This document shows, in pieces, positions 43,631 through 53,546 of a stretch of 64,000 nt of DNA. Location: NCBI GenBank assembly GCA_016721875.1, contig JADKHG010000004.1:62001-126000 (forward strand), in the 5' to 3' direction. The position numbers were made by a program, and so were the translations under genes. The notes below the pieces were generated by a model. The model was not told the DNA's origin. It saw only the letters and a program-made list of their open reading frames with translations, and did not search any database. Numbering within the stretch: position 1 is the first letter of the stretch; each line of letters opens with the position of its first letter. The stretch comes from Sphingomonadales bacterium (GTDB taxonomy: Bacteria; Pseudomonadota; Alphaproteobacteria; Sphingomonadales; Sphingomonadaceae).

Positions 43631-44788
43631 ATGTTCACTCGCCGTTTCATGGTACAAGCAGGATTGCTCTCGCCAATCCTAGCATCGCCGTTGCGCGCCC
43701 AAGCTACAGTTGACAAATTTTATACGGTCGGAATTTCGGTGGACGACAATCGAATTTGGACTGCGGTATCACTTGGCAAATTGAAACCTGAATTGTTCAT
43801 CATTGATACCGGTTCGGAGCGCAGCGTTGTTTCGCAAAAATGGGCAACTGCCAACAAGTTGAAAACTGGCGGCTATACGATGATGCGCGGCATGGGGGGA
43901 GTAGAGAAAGCCGATGTTGTCAAAGTGAAAGACATGTTGATCGGCGGAGTTTTCACCAAGGAATATCAGGAGTTTGCAGCGACAAAATCTCTAGATCGCG
44001 CGGATTTTGTGGGGCTTTTGGGTGTCGATTTCCTGTTGTTTGCCGATTGTGATCTGGACTTTGTAAAGGGCGAGTGGCGGGTGTATCCCGAAGGCAGGAC
44101 TGATCGGACCGGATTTTATCAAGTGCCCGATAGTATTCGGCCGCGGAATGTCGCTCAGCCTATTGGCATCGCGGTTACTGTAGGCGGTTTTTCCGGGTAT
44201 TTTGGCATCGATACGGGCAGTCCGTCGGCGCTGTTATTGGATGGCAAGGCCGCCAAAAACTCCGGGCTATGGGAATCGGATCGTCCCTACGCTCCATTCG
44301 CGCATAAGGGATTTGGCGCCGGATCGTCGCGCGCGCGTATCTATCGCGCAGATCGTATCAAGCTGCATAAATTTGTTCTTGAGAAACAACTTGTTTCTCT
44401 ACTCCAACCGGGACTGGATAAATCGAATTGGAGAGATGTCGACGGACTGGTCGGGATGCAAGCGTTGCGGCATTTTCACCTATCCACTGATACCAAAAAC
44501 AAGTCGCTGTGGATGGCACCCAACGGTCTAAATTTCCCAAATGAAGAACGCTATCCTTTGTCGGGCTTATGGCTCGAAGGTAGCGGAACAAATATTACCA
44601 TCGAAGATGTTGGAATCGGAAGTCCGGCGGCGGCGGCAGGATTGAAAGTGGGCGACAAGATTGTCGGACAGGATTTTGCGGCGATGATAAAAAAATTCTC
44701 GAGCACACCCGGAAAATCCGTATCATTCGACTATGAACGCGATGGAAAACGCGCCTCTGTAGAATATACTCTTCGGCCCTATCTCTAA
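43631..44788 (+). CDS. Exported retropepsin-like aspartic protease with PDZ domain
   Basis: The 385-residue protein has an N-terminal signal (RRFMVQAGLLSPILASPLRA), two aspartic-protease-like motifs (FIIDTGSERSVV near residue 59 and FGIDTGSPSALLL near residue 190), and a C-terminal PDZ-type region with VGIGSPAAAAGLKVGDKIVG. Two DTG loops in one chain could form a pepsin-like pseudo-dimer. The substrate is unknown. The gene is lower in GC than the helicase gene and stands alone on its strand. Confidence 0.8.
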   Translation: MFTRRFMVQAGLLSPILASPLRAQATVDKFYTVGISVDDNRIWTAVSLGKLKPELFIIDTGSERSVVSQKWATANKLKTGGYTMMRGMGGVEKADVVKVKDMLIGGVFTKEYQEFAATKSLDRADFVGLLGVDFLLFADCDLDFVKGEWRVYPEGRTDRTGFYQVPDSIRPRNVAQPIGIAVTVGGFSGYFGIDTGSPSALLLDGKAAKNSGLWESDRPYAPFAHKGFGAGSSRARIYRADRIKLHKFVLEKQLVSLLQPGLDKSNWRDVDGLVGMQALRHFHLSTDTKNKSLWMAPNGLNFPNEERYPLSGLWLEGSGTNITIEDVGIGSPAAAAGLKVGDKIVGQDFAAMIKKFSSTPGKSVSFDYERDGKRASVEYTLRPYL

Positions 44789-46067
44789 TTGCCATGGCGG
44801 AACCCTGCCCTTCAATCCGCCTCGCACAAACGCATCCTCGGCGCGGCGATGGCGGGGACGGCGGTCGGTTTGACTTCTATATTTTGCGACTGCGGCTTCG
44901 TTAGTCTTCGGACCCTTGTTCTTTCCGACCTCGAGCCCCGAGGCGCAATTGTTGCAAAGCTGGCTGACCTTTGCACTGGCTTTCATCGCGCGGCCGGTGG
45001 GGGCGCTGGTTTTTGGCCATTATGGCGACCGCATTGGGCGCAAGGCGACGTTGGTCTGGTCGCTGATGATCATGGGGGTTTCAACTTTCTGCATCGCGTT
45101 ACTGCCCAGTTACGCGGTGGCGGGGTGGTGGGCGCCTTTGCTGCTGTGCATCCTGCGCTTTGGCCAAGGATTTGGTCTTGGCGGCGAGTGGGGCGGGGCA
45201 GCGCTGCTCGCGGTCGAGAATGCGCCAGAGGGGAAGAAGGCCCGCTACGGCATGTTCCCGCAACTCGGCGCGCCGGTGGGGTTCATTCTGTCAAACGGCT
45301 TGTTCCTGATCCTCGGGCTGATTTTGAGCGATGCCGAATTTCGCGAGTGGGGCTGGCGCATCCCCTTTTTGCTCAGCGCGCTGCTGGTGGGCATTGGCCT
45401 TTGGGTGCGGCTGAAGCTGACCGAAACGCCAGCCTTTGCCGCCGCGCTGGAGGAATCGCCGCCGCCGAAGGTGCCGGTTGCAGAGGCAATGCGCACGCAT
45501 CCGCTGCAAATGTTCGGTGGAACTTTTGCCGCGATAGCCTGTTTCGCGATCTTCTACCTCGCGACTGCTTTTGCGCTGGGGTACGGCACGACAAAGCTCG
45601 GCATCGCGCGCGAGGATTTTCTGGGCGTGCAGCTGGTAGCGATATTGTTCATGGCGGCGGGGATCATTGTCTCGGGCTATTGGGCAGATCACACGCGGCC
45701 AGCGCAAGTACTGGGATGGGGTTGCGCCGCGATGTTTGCAACGAGCTTTCTCACTGGCCCGTGGCTGGGTAGCGGCGACCTGTTTCTGACCGGCGCCTAT
45801 TTGTCGCTGATCCTATTTGTGATGGGGTTGGTTTACGGTCCGCTTGGCGCATGGTTACCGGGGCTGTTCCCGGCACGGGTGCGCTATACAGGGGCGTCGA
45901 TCTGTTTCAACGCGGCCGGAATTTTGGGCGGCGCACTGGCCCCCAATATCGCGCTCAAGCTTTCGGAGCGCGGCCTCGAATATGTTGGCTATTATCTCGC
46001 CGTCATCGCGCTGATCAGTCTGTTCGGGCTATTTCTGTTGAAATCGCGCGACCAGTCGGCCGTCTAG
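44789..46067 (+). pseudogene. MHS-family MFS transporter, 5' end broken several times
   Basis: From 44886 on, one frame encodes a typical metabolite:proton symporter: FATAAS-type segment, LVFGPLFFPTSS, GHYGDRIGRKATL, LRFGQGFGLGGEWGG and ten or so membrane segments to 46067. The first 100 bases should encode the start and first segment. They do so only by changing frame about three times: MAEPCPS in one frame, RILGAAMAGTAV in a second, FDFYI back in the first, then the main frame. Several bases are missing around 44866-44886. It may be a decayed gene or a poor-quality patch; a shortened start at 44916 would lack the first segment. Confidence 0.72.
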
Positions 46068-46943
46068 TATTGCCAGCCCGACGGCGATTAATCCCGCCCC
46101 GGCAATCTGCCCGCTCGACAGGCTTTCGCCCAGAAAGGCAATTCCCAGGATCACCGCGAGGATCGGCATCAGGAAAGCCACCAATTGCGCATTCGACGCC
46201 CCCGCGCGGTCGATCAGACGGAAAAAGAGAATATAGGCAAGCGCCGTCGAGAGCAGCGCCAGCGTAACGCCTGCCAATGTTGAATCGAGCCGCGGCATCG
46301 CCATCGCCCAAGGTTGATCAAATAGCAGCACGACGGGGAGCATAAACAAAGCAGCCATAGCGGTCTGCCCCGTCGCCACCACCATCGGCGTCATCTGCGT
46401 CTGGCTCAATCGCCGACCGTAAATTGCGGCAAAGCTGTAAAACAGGGTCGAGATTATACAGGCGATTTGCGCGAGCAGATTGTTTGACAGCCCCTTCATC
46501 GCATCGGGCCCGACCATCACGATAATCCCCGCCATGCCGACCAGCACGCCGACAATCCGCGCGGGTGTCGCCTTTTCATCATGGGTCATGAAATGCGCGA
46601 CGACGACGCCCCAGATCGGCGTGGTTGCATTGAGGATCGAGGCATAGCCGCTGTCGAGATATTGCTGCCCCCAGAAGAACAGGATGAAAGGCAGCGCGCA
46701 ATTGAGCGCACCGACGACCATCAGCAGCGCCCAGCTTTTCGGATCGGTCGGCAGGCGCTCACCCATCAATCGCATCACGATCCACATCGGCGGTACCGCC
46801 AGAGCAAGCCGCATGAACACTAGGATATTCGGCGAATAGCTGCGCAAGCCGACCTCGATAAGGAAAAACGCCCCACCCCAGAGGATGGAAAGGATCGCGA
46901 TCAGGCCCCATCCGGTGGCGTCGAGTTTGGGTGAGGTCATCAT
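46029..46943 (-). CDS. EamA/DMT-family transporter
   Basis: The 304-residue protein has ten membrane segments in two repeated halves; ILSILWGGAFFLIEVGLRSYSPN and GASNAQLVAFLMPILAVILG are characteristic blocks (each given here only as the hallmark of the two EamA domains). Substrate unknown; relatives export amino acids or metabolites. The 3' end overlaps the 3' end of the converging MHS transporter by 39 bases. Confidence 0.88.
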   Translation of the reverse strand: MMTSPKLDATGWGLIAILSILWGGAFFLIEVGLRSYSPNILVFMRLALAVPPMWIVMRLMGERLPTDPKSWALLMVVGALNCALPFILFFWGQQYLDSGYASILNATTPIWGVVVAHFMTHDEKATPARIVGVLVGMAGIIVMVGPDAMKGLSNNLLAQIACIISTLFYSFAAIYGRRLSQTQMTPMVVATGQTAMAALFMLPVVLLFDQPWAMAMPRLDSTLAGVTLALLSTALAYILFFRLIDRAGASNAQLVAFLMPILAVILGIAFLGESLSSGQIAGAGLIAVGLAILDGRLVARFQQK

Positions 46944-47039
46944 AGCTTCGACCTAGTCAGTGCACTTGCGGCGAACAAGTCTCTATCTTTGTTCATTCAG
47001 GGTGATAGACCTGACCAACAAATATTGGAGAGGTTTGCG

Positions 47040-48230
47040 ATGAACAAAACCTTCATGGTCGGCATGATGCTGCTCTTCGTGCCAATCCAATCGGCGGCCA
47101 GCCAGACCGTGAACCCGTTGGACCAGATGGTCCGTGAGGGCATGGCGCGAACCCAAACGCAGGGAATTGCCATAGCCGTCATTGACAATGGCAAGGTGAA
47201 GCAGGTCAATTCATGGGGACGGCGAAACGAGGCGGGCGACCCGTTGACGCCTGAAACCGTCATGTACGGGGCATCGCTGACCAAGGCAGTTTTTGCCTAC
47301 ACTGTCATGCAGTTGGTCGAAGAAGGCAAAATCGATCTCGACACGTCAATCGCAAAATATCTACCCAAGCCGCTGCCGGAATATGACGATGAGGACGAGA
47401 AATACGCGGCATGGCAACATCTGGCTGGCGACGAGCGCTGGCGAAAACTGACGCCGCGAATCTTGCTGACCCACAGTTCGGGCTTTGCCAATTTCGGTTT
47501 TCTGGAACCCGATGGAAAGCTGAAATTTCATTTCGATCCCGGTTCTCGCTATGCCTATTCTGGCGACGGCCTGATCCTGCTGCAATTTGTCCTCGAACGC
47601 GGTTTGGGATTGGATGTCGGCAAGGAAATGCAGCGACGCGTATTCGATCGGTTCGGGATGAAGGCGACCAGTATGACGTGGCGAACAGATTTCGCCATTA
47701 ACCTTGCCGATGGCTGGAAAAGCGATGGCAGTATTGAACCGCACGATGAACGCAGCAAAACACGCGCGGCGGGGTCCATGGACACGACGATTAGTGACTT
47801 TGCCAGATTCGCTGCAGCCTATATGCGCGGCGATGGGCTGACCAAGCGGTCGCGTCGTGCGCTAACGTCGGCACAACTGCCCATCACCACCCTTTCACAA
47901 TTCCCGTCTTTGCAGCCGGAAGCGAATCCAAAAGAAAGGATCACGAACTTGGCTGCAGGCATCGGTGTGATTACATTTGATGGACCGCAGGGTCGCGGAT
48001 TTTTCAAAGGCGGACACAATGATTCGACAGGCAATATGTGGGTCTGTGTCGAAAAGCGCAAAAGATGCGTGGTTATTCTATCTAATGATGTCCGCGCTGA
48101 GCCAATGTTTCCAGACATCGTAAAATTTGTAATGGGTGAAACGGGCTTACCGTGGTCGTGGGAATATGGCGCTCAGGATTGGACAAAAACTAGAGCGCCA
48201 ACCTTAATCATTCTGGTCGCAGCAGCGTAA
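47040..48230 (+). CDS. Beta-lactamase-family serine hydrolase
   Basis: The 396-residue exported enzyme belongs to the class C beta-lactamase/esterase fold. A signal peptide ends near SAASQ; the catalytic SxxK is Ser79-Lys82 in YGASLTKAV, and the Tyr motif lies in YAYSGDGLILLQ. Such proteins include esterases, peptidases and true beta-lactamases; nothing here supports antibiotic resistance in particular. GGAGAGG precedes the ATG by seven bases. The 3' end overlaps rsmD by 23 bases, converging. Confidence 0.85.
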   Translation: MNKTFMVGMMLLFVPIQSAASQTVNPLDQMVREGMARTQTQGIAIAVIDNGKVKQVNSWGRRNEAGDPLTPETVMYGASLTKAVFAYTVMQLVEEGKIDLDTSIAKYLPKPLPEYDDEDEKYAAWQHLAGDERWRKLTPRILLTHSSGFANFGFLEPDGKLKFHFDPGSRYAYSGDGLILLQFVLERGLGLDVGKEMQRRVFDRFGMKATSMTWRTDFAINLADGWKSDGSIEPHDERSKTRAAGSMDTTISDFARFAAAYMRGDGLTKRSRRALTSAQLPITTLSQFPSLQPEANPKERITNLAAGIGVITFDGPQGRGFFKGGHNDSTGNMWVCVEKRKRCVVILSNDVRAEPMFPDIVKFVMGETGLPWSWEYGAQDWTKTRAPTLIILVAAA

Positions 48231-48750
48231 TCCGTGCTTTGCCTACGTCGCGGGTGGTATCGACGCTGAATCCGTTCACGACCGTCTCTTCACGGTTGCT
48301 GGTCTCGACACTGATCAAAGCGCCTGAGGCAATCCAACCCAGCCGCGCCAGCTTGTCGAGGGCAACAGCCCCCGCACCGGTGCCATAGGGCGGGTCCATC
48401 AGGATCAGGTCATAGGCCTTGGGTCCAGGGCCAAGCGTCAGCACCGAGGTTTTGCGAACTTCACATTGCGCCTTTGCACCCAATTTGGTGATGTTGGTTT
48501 CGAGCGCGCTGAGCGCGGCGCGGTCCTGTTCGACGAACACGCAATGCGCCGCGCCGCGCGACAGGGCTTCAAGCCCCAACGCACCAGAACCCGAAAATAG
48601 GTCGAGCACCTGAAGCCCTTCAAATGTCCCCAGCCGGCTGGTGAGCATCGAAAACAAGGTTTCGCGTGTGCGATCGGCCGTCGGGCGCGTTGTATCGCCC
48701 TTTGGCGCGACCAGTGGTCGGGATCGCCATGTGCCGGAGATGATCCTCAT
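48208..48750 (-). CDS. rsmD: 16S rRNA (guanine-966 N2) methyltransferase
   Basis: RsmD methylates G966 of 16S rRNA using S-adenosylmethionine. The 180-residue product has the SAM motif DLFSGSGALGLEALSRGA and the catalytic motif MDPPYGTGAG, with a TRPTADRTRETLFSML opening. Its ATG overlaps the stop of the upstream pseudouridine synthase gene (ATGA). Confidence 0.94.
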   Translation of the reverse strand: MRIISGTWRSRPLVAPKGDTTRPTADRTRETLFSMLTSRLGTFEGLQVLDLFSGSGALGLEALSRGAAHCVFVEQDRAALSALETNITKLGAKAQCEVRKTSVLTLGPGPKAYDLILMDPPYGTGAGAVALDKLARLGWIASGALISVETSNREETVVNGFSVDTTRDVGKARITLLRPE

Positions 48751-49616
48751 TTCAAGCCATCCCGAAACTTGATCAAATCCACCCGCCTTATTTCACTGAC
48801 CTCACCGGGTGCCAGCTGCGCGACGGAGAAGGGGCCATAGCGGGTGCGGATCAGGCGGCTGACCGCCAACCCGAAATGTTCGAGCACGCGGCGGACTTCG
48901 CGATTTTTGCCTTCGGTCAGCGTCATTTCGACCCAGCCATTGCGCCCGGTGCGGCGCTCCAGATTGGCGTCGATCTTGCCATAACGGACACCGTCAATTT
49001 CGATGCCGTGGATCAGTTCTTCCAACTGGTCTTGCGAAATGTCGCCAAAGGCACGGGCGCGGTATGTGCGTTCGATGCCGGTCGAGGGCAATTCCATCTG
49101 TCGCTTGAATTCGCCATCATTGGTGAGAAGCAAGAGTCCCTCGGTTGCAAAATCGAGCCTACCAATCGGCATCACGCGCGGAAGCTCTGGCGGCAACAGG
49201 TCGTAAATCGTTTTACGACCGGAAAAGTCCCGTTCGGCGGTCAGGCAACCGGCCGGCTTGTTGAACAGGAACAATTTGGTCGGCTCCGCCTGTTTGACCA
49301 GATTGCCGTCCACCGCGACCCCGTGAAGCGATTTGAGCAAAGTTGCCGGAGTGGTGATGGCTTCGCCGTTCAAGGTGACGCGACCATCAGCAATCATCCG
49401 TTCAACTTCGCGCCGCGAAGCGATGCCTGCGCGGGCTAGAAGCTTTGCGATACGTTCCTCACCATCCTTGCGTTCCAGCGCACCTTTGGAGGGCGCGGCA
49501 TCAGGATTGGGCTTGCGCGCGGGCTTTTTATCCCACTTCAACCGCGGCGGCTTTGCCGGACGGGCAGAGGGGCGGGCCGCAGATCGGGCAGGGGGGCGTT
49601 TGGGGGGCTGGGCCAT
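48747..49616 (-). CDS. rluB: RsuA/RluB-family rRNA pseudouridine synthase
   Basis: The 289-residue protein has a basic Pro/Ala/Lys-rich N-terminal tail (about 1-60), an S4 RNA-binding domain (RIAKLLARAGIASRREVER), and the catalytic domain with the active Asp in PIGRLDFATEGLLLLTNDG. It makes pseudouridine in 23S rRNA if it is RluB; the choice between RluB and other RsuA-group enzymes is by similarity and context. The pair with rsmD is common. ATG 49616 is preferred over the upstream open frame. Confidence 0.85.
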   Translation of the reverse strand: MAQPPKRPPARSAARPSARPAKPPRLKWDKKPARKPNPDAAPSKGALERKDGEERIAKLLARAGIASRREVERMIADGRVTLNGEAITTPATLLKSLHGVAVDGNLVKQAEPTKLFLFNKPAGCLTAERDFSGRKTIYDLLPPELPRVMPIGRLDFATEGLLLLTNDGEFKRQMELPSTGIERTYRARAFGDISQDQLEELIHGIEIDGVRYGKIDANLERRTGRNGWVEMTLTEGKNREVRRVLEHFGLAVSRLIRTRYGPFSVAQLAPGEVSEIRRVDLIKFRDGLK

Positions 49617-49724
49617 ACGCCGCCTTTGCCGTATCGGCGCGCAATTGTCACCCCGAAGGTGAAAGCCATTGGCCATTCAGGAAAATGGCGTTAGGCAGTC
49701 CACCAAGTTTCGGGGAGGGTTCGC

Positions 49725-51284
49725 ATGTCTGTTGATTTAATCCGCTTCATCATTTTTGCCGCCGTGTTGGGTGGCGTGATCGTTGCGGCGTTGATGATCA
49801 AATCATTCCGGCCCTATTTGCGAAAAGCTCCGCTGGTTGCGTTCTTGCTCGGCATTTCGAGCGGATTCCCCTTCACGCTGTTGGTCGCGACGATGACCTT
49901 CTGGCTGGCGAAGGTGGGGATTGACACCGCAACGATCGGTTTTGCAGTGGCGCTGACGCTGCCCTATACGCTCAAATTCCTGTGGGCGCCGCTGGTTGAC
50001 AAACTGCCTTTGCCGTTTCTGACTAAGACTTTCGGGCAAAGGCGGGGTTGGCTGTTTTTTGTCCAGACATTCCTTTTTCTGGCGATATGGCAATTGGGAG
50101 CGAGCGATCCCAGACCAGGGCATCTAGGGGTATTCGCGATCTGGGCCTTTGCTGTCGCCTTCCTGTCGGCGACGCAGGATATTGTTATCGACGCTTATCG
50201 CATCGAGATATTGGACGAGGAAGAATTCGCCCACGGCACCGCGACCAACCAGTTTGGCTATCGTACGGGCAATTTGATTGCGGGTGCGGGCACCATCTAC
50301 TTCGCCTCGAACGAAGGTCTGGGGCTGGGCTGGGCAACGGCCTATGGCTTGACCGCTTTCTGCATCATTCCTGCCATTATAGGCGCGTTCATCATTGGCC
50401 CCGGCAAATTTGTAGATCGCTATGCCGAGGCGGCCGGGATGACACCGGGACAATGGCTGAAGGAAACGGTGGTCAATCCGTTCCGCGAATTCCTGTCGCG
50501 GCATGGGGCATTTCTGATCCTCGGTTTCGTTCTGGTGTACAAGGTTGGTGACGCAATGGGACAGGCGATGCTTGGACCGATGATCGTCGATCTGGGATTT
50601 AGCGACACCGATTATATCACCGCCAACAAGATATGGGGCTATGCCGCCTTGATCGTTGGCTCGGCTTTGGGCGCACCTTTCATCCTTTGGCTGGGCATGG
50701 GGCGAGCGCTGCTGATCTCGGGCTTACTGATGATGCTGTCGAACATCATGTTCATGCTGCTCGCTGCAACGGGTAATAATTACTGGATGATGGTCGCCGC
50801 CATCTGCACCGAAAATGTAACCAGCGGCATCGGGCTAACAGTGTTCACCACCTATCTCTCCGGCCTGTCGAGCATCGCCTATACCGCCACCCAGTTCGCG
50901 TTGCTGTCGTCCTTTGCGGGTGTGGGCCGAACCTTCATGGCGGGGCCAGCGGGGATTGTTGCAGAGAAATTTGGCTGGGTCGGTTTCTGGGGTTTTACCG
51001 TTGCGGCGGCAGTGCCCGGCATGTTCCTGCTCTGGATGTTGTGGAGCAAGGGCTATGTCGTGCAGGGCGTTCGCCAGACCGACGGTGTCGATGACGCGAC
51101 TTTGAAGGAGCCTGTGGGGCCGTTGCGGATTGCAGGATTTGCTATTGCTTTGGCGGGGCTGGTCGGGCTGTTGCTGGTCACGCCAATGGAGTGGAGCAAT
51201 TCAGTTGCCGGATTATGCGCCGCCGTGCTGGTCATGGGTGGATTGCTGGCTTGGAAGGGGCAGCCTGCGAAGCGGGTTGCCTAA
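49725..51284 (+). CDS. ampG: AmpG-family muropeptide permease (MFS)
   Basis: AmpG imports GlcNAc-anhydro-muropeptides for cell-wall recycling. The 519-residue product has about fourteen membrane segments; the start of the family fold SFRPYLRKAPLVAFLLGISS, the FGQRRGWLFFVQ loop and ATQDIVIDAYRIEIL are recognisable. It has an additional N-terminal segment (residues 5-25). The stop overlaps the converging folC stop by three bases. Confidence 0.85.
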   Translation: MSVDLIRFIIFAAVLGGVIVAALMIKSFRPYLRKAPLVAFLLGISSGFPFTLLVATMTFWLAKVGIDTATIGFAVALTLPYTLKFLWAPLVDKLPLPFLTKTFGQRRGWLFFVQTFLFLAIWQLGASDPRPGHLGVFAIWAFAVAFLSATQDIVIDAYRIEILDEEEFAHGTATNQFGYRTGNLIAGAGTIYFASNEGLGLGWATAYGLTAFCIIPAIIGAFIIGPGKFVDRYAEAAGMTPGQWLKETVVNPFREFLSRHGAFLILGFVLVYKVGDAMGQAMLGPMIVDLGFSDTDYITANKIWGYAALIVGSALGAPFILWLGMGRALLISGLLMMLSNIMFMLLAATGNNYWMMVAAICTENVTSGIGLTVFTTYLSGLSSIAYTATQFALLSSFAGVGRTFMAGPAGIVAEKFGWVGFWGFTVAAAVPGMFLLWMLWSKGYVVQGVRQTDGVDDATLKEPVGPLRIAGFAIALAGLVGLLLVTPMEWSNSVAGLCAAVLVMGGLLAWKGQPAKRVA

Positions 51285-52612
51285 ACCGGCATCTCTCCGT
51301 TCAGGCGCAATACTTCGCCAGCGAGGTAGAGCGACCCAGCTATCAGTACAATCTCGCGGCCGGTGTCGAGCGCTATCGCTCTGAGCGCCGCTGCCACATC
51401 GGCGGCGGCGGCGGCGTTCTCACCAAAGGCGCTTGCCGGATGCCATTCATGGCCAGGAACAGGCAGCGCCGTGATACTCGCCAGCCGTTCCTGTACAGGC
51501 GCAATAATCGCCGACGGGTCCTTGTTCGCCAGCATCCCGATGATCAGATGGATGCGTTTATCATCGCCGTCAAAATGATGCGCTAGTGCCAAGCCTGCAT
51601 CGACATTATGCCCACCATCAAGCCAGATTTCGGTGCCTTCAGGCAGTAATTCAGTCAGCGGGCCTTGCCCCAGTCGCTGCAAGCGTGCGGGCCAGCGGGC
51701 GTTGGCGACGCCTGCCTTTAGTGCCTCCTCACTGACTTGCAGCGTTGATTGGCGTCGAAGCATTGCAATGGCGAGCCCGGCGTTGTTGATCTGGTGCCGC
51801 CCCGGCATGGCTGGCGGTGGACCATGGAAATAGCAGTCGTCATCCTCTCCGTAGACAAGATGCCGGTCGGCATCGCCTGGCTTGGCCGCCCATCCTCCGT
51901 AAAGGCCTTTTGCGAATATTGGCGCGCCGACTGCTTCAGCGACCGTTGCGATACGTGCGGCAATGGCGGGCGCATAGTCCATCGTCACCAGAGGTACACT
52001 ACGCTTTGCGATGCCTGCTTTCTCAAACGCAATGCGCTCCAACGGCGGCATGTCGGGTACGCCATCCTCCGGCGCGAGCAGGAAGGCTTCATGGTCGATG
52101 CCAAGCGAAGCGATTCCGCATACCAGCGGCTGCTTGATGATATTGGTTGCATCCAGCCTTCCGCCCAAACCGACCTCGATGATGCAGGCATCGGCCGGCG
52201 TGCGCGAAAAGGCGAGGAACGCTGCGGCGGTGGTGACTTCGAAGAAGCTGGCCTGCAGCCCCTCGGCCTGATCAAGCACTTCGGATAGGATTGCCGCCAG
52301 CGCGTCATCCTCGATTAGCGTTCCAGCCAACCTGATCCGCTCGTTAAAACGCACCAGATGCGGGCTGGAATAGACATGGGTCGTCAGCCCCGCTGCCTCG
52401 ATCACGCCACGCAGAAAGGCGCAGGTCGAACCCTTGCCATTGGTTCCTGCAACATGGAAAACCGGCGGAAGACTGCCTTGCGGATTGCCCAACCGCGCGC
52501 ACAACTCAGTGATCCGCTCCAGCCCCAACACATCGCGTCCGGGCGATAGTGCGGAAAGGCGGTCGAGTTGCGCCTGAACGGCCAAATCTGAGGAAATCGC
52601 AAAATCAGCCAT
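51281..52612 (-). CDS. folC: Folylpolyglutamate/dihydrofolate synthase
   Basis: FolC adds glutamates to folates and in many bacteria also makes dihydrofolate. The 443-residue product has the Mur-ligase-like ATP loop VAGTNGKGSTCAFLRG, the block YSSPHLVRFNERI and the GLGGRLDATNII stretch. ATG 52612 is the likely start; the frame extends to 52630 into the repeat. It follows accD, with the REP-like palindrome between. Confidence 0.93.
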   Translation of the reverse strand: MADFAISSDLAVQAQLDRLSALSPGRDVLGLERITELCARLGNPQGSLPPVFHVAGTNGKGSTCAFLRGVIEAAGLTTHVYSSPHLVRFNERIRLAGTLIEDDALAAILSEVLDQAEGLQASFFEVTTAAAFLAFSRTPADACIIEVGLGGRLDATNIIKQPLVCGIASLGIDHEAFLLAPEDGVPDMPPLERIAFEKAGIAKRSVPLVTMDYAPAIAARIATVAEAVGAPIFAKGLYGGWAAKPGDADRHLVYGEDDDCYFHGPPPAMPGRHQINNAGLAIAMLRRQSTLQVSEEALKAGVANARWPARLQRLGQGPLTELLPEGTEIWLDGGHNVDAGLALAHHFDGDDKRIHLIIGMLANKDPSAIIAPVQERLASITALPVPGHEWHPASAFGENAAAAADVAAALRAIALDTGREIVLIAGSLYLAGEVLRLNGEMPV

Positions 52613-52625
52613 GCTTCTTCCAATT

Positions 52626-52653
52626 GTCATTCCCGCGAAAGCGGGAATGACAT
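52626..52653. repeat. Short palindromic intergenic repeat (REP-like), copy 2
   Basis: The arms TGTCATTCCCGC and GCGGGAATGACA pair perfectly around a GAAA loop, in the gap between accD and folC. Copy 1 is at 147-169. Confidence 0.75.
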
Positions 52654-52691
52654 AGAATTAGAAAATGGGGATTTGGCGAACACGAAGCGCC

Positions 52692-53546
52692 TTAAGCCGC
52701 CAGCTTCCCCGCCATCAGATAATCCACCAACCGCGAAAGTGTCGCTTTCAGTTCGTGGCGGTGCTTCACCATATCGACCATGCCATGATCGAGCAGATAT
52801 TCGGCGCGCTGGAAGCCTTCGGGGAGTTTTTCGCGGATCGTCTGTTCGATCACGCGCTGTCCGGCAAAGCCGATAAGCGCGCCGGGTTCGGCAATCTGGA
52901 TGTCCCCCAGCATCGCGTAAGACGCAGTCACACCGCCAGTCGTCGGATCGGTGAGCACGACGATATAGGGCAGCCCTGCGTCACGCAGCATCTGGATCGC
53001 CACCGTGGTGCGCGGCATTTGCATCAGGCTCAAAATGCCTTCCTGCATCCGCGCGCCGCCAGCAGCGGTGAAGATGATATAGGGGCAGCGCGCCTTCAGC
53101 GCTTCTTGCGCGGCGGCTATAAACCCTTCACCGACCGCCATGCCCATCGACCCGCCCATGAAGGCAAAGTCCTGTACGCTGATGACGGCGGCCTGTCCGT
53201 CAATCTGCCCGCGTGCGCTGATCAACGCATCCTGTTCGCCGGTCTGGGTGCGCGCAGCCTTGATGCGGTCGGGGTATTTTTTGCTGTCTTTGAATTTCAA
53301 CGGGTCTTCGCTAACCTTGGGCATAGGAAGCACTTTCCAGCTGCCTTCATCAAAAATCGCGGCAAAGCGTTCAGCGGGGCCGATACGTCCGTGGAAATCG
53401 CATTTCGGGCAAACCGATTGATTTTCCTCAAATTCCTTGAGGAAGATCATCGACTGGCACCCCTTGCACTTGTGCCACAGCGTCTCGGTGGTCTCGCGCT
53501 TGGCGATGAAGGGAATGGCGTTGCGGACGCGTGTGACCCAGCTCAT
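52692..53546 (-). CDS. accD: Acetyl-CoA carboxylase carboxyltransferase beta subunit
   Basis: AccD is half of the carboxyltransferase that makes malonyl-CoA, the first step of fatty-acid synthesis. The 284-residue product has the N-terminal zinc ribbon with Cys27, Cys30, Cys46 and Cys49 and the crotonase-like core GGSMGMAVGEGFIAAAQEA. Its ATG overlaps the trpA stop (ATGA). The order trpA-accD-folC is common in Proteobacteria. Confidence 0.96.
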   Translation of the reverse strand: MSWVTRVRNAIPFIAKRETTETLWHKCKGCQSMIFLKEFEENQSVCPKCDFHGRIGPAERFAAIFDEGSWKVLPMPKVSEDPLKFKDSKKYPDRIKAARTQTGEQDALISARGQIDGQAAVISVQDFAFMGGSMGMAVGEGFIAAAQEALKARCPYIIFTAAGGARMQEGILSLMQMPRTTVAIQMLRDAGLPYIVVLTDPTTGGVTASYAMLGDIQIAEPGALIGFAGQRVIEQTIREKLPEGFQRAEYLLDHGMVDMVKHRHELKATLSRLVDYLMAGKLAA

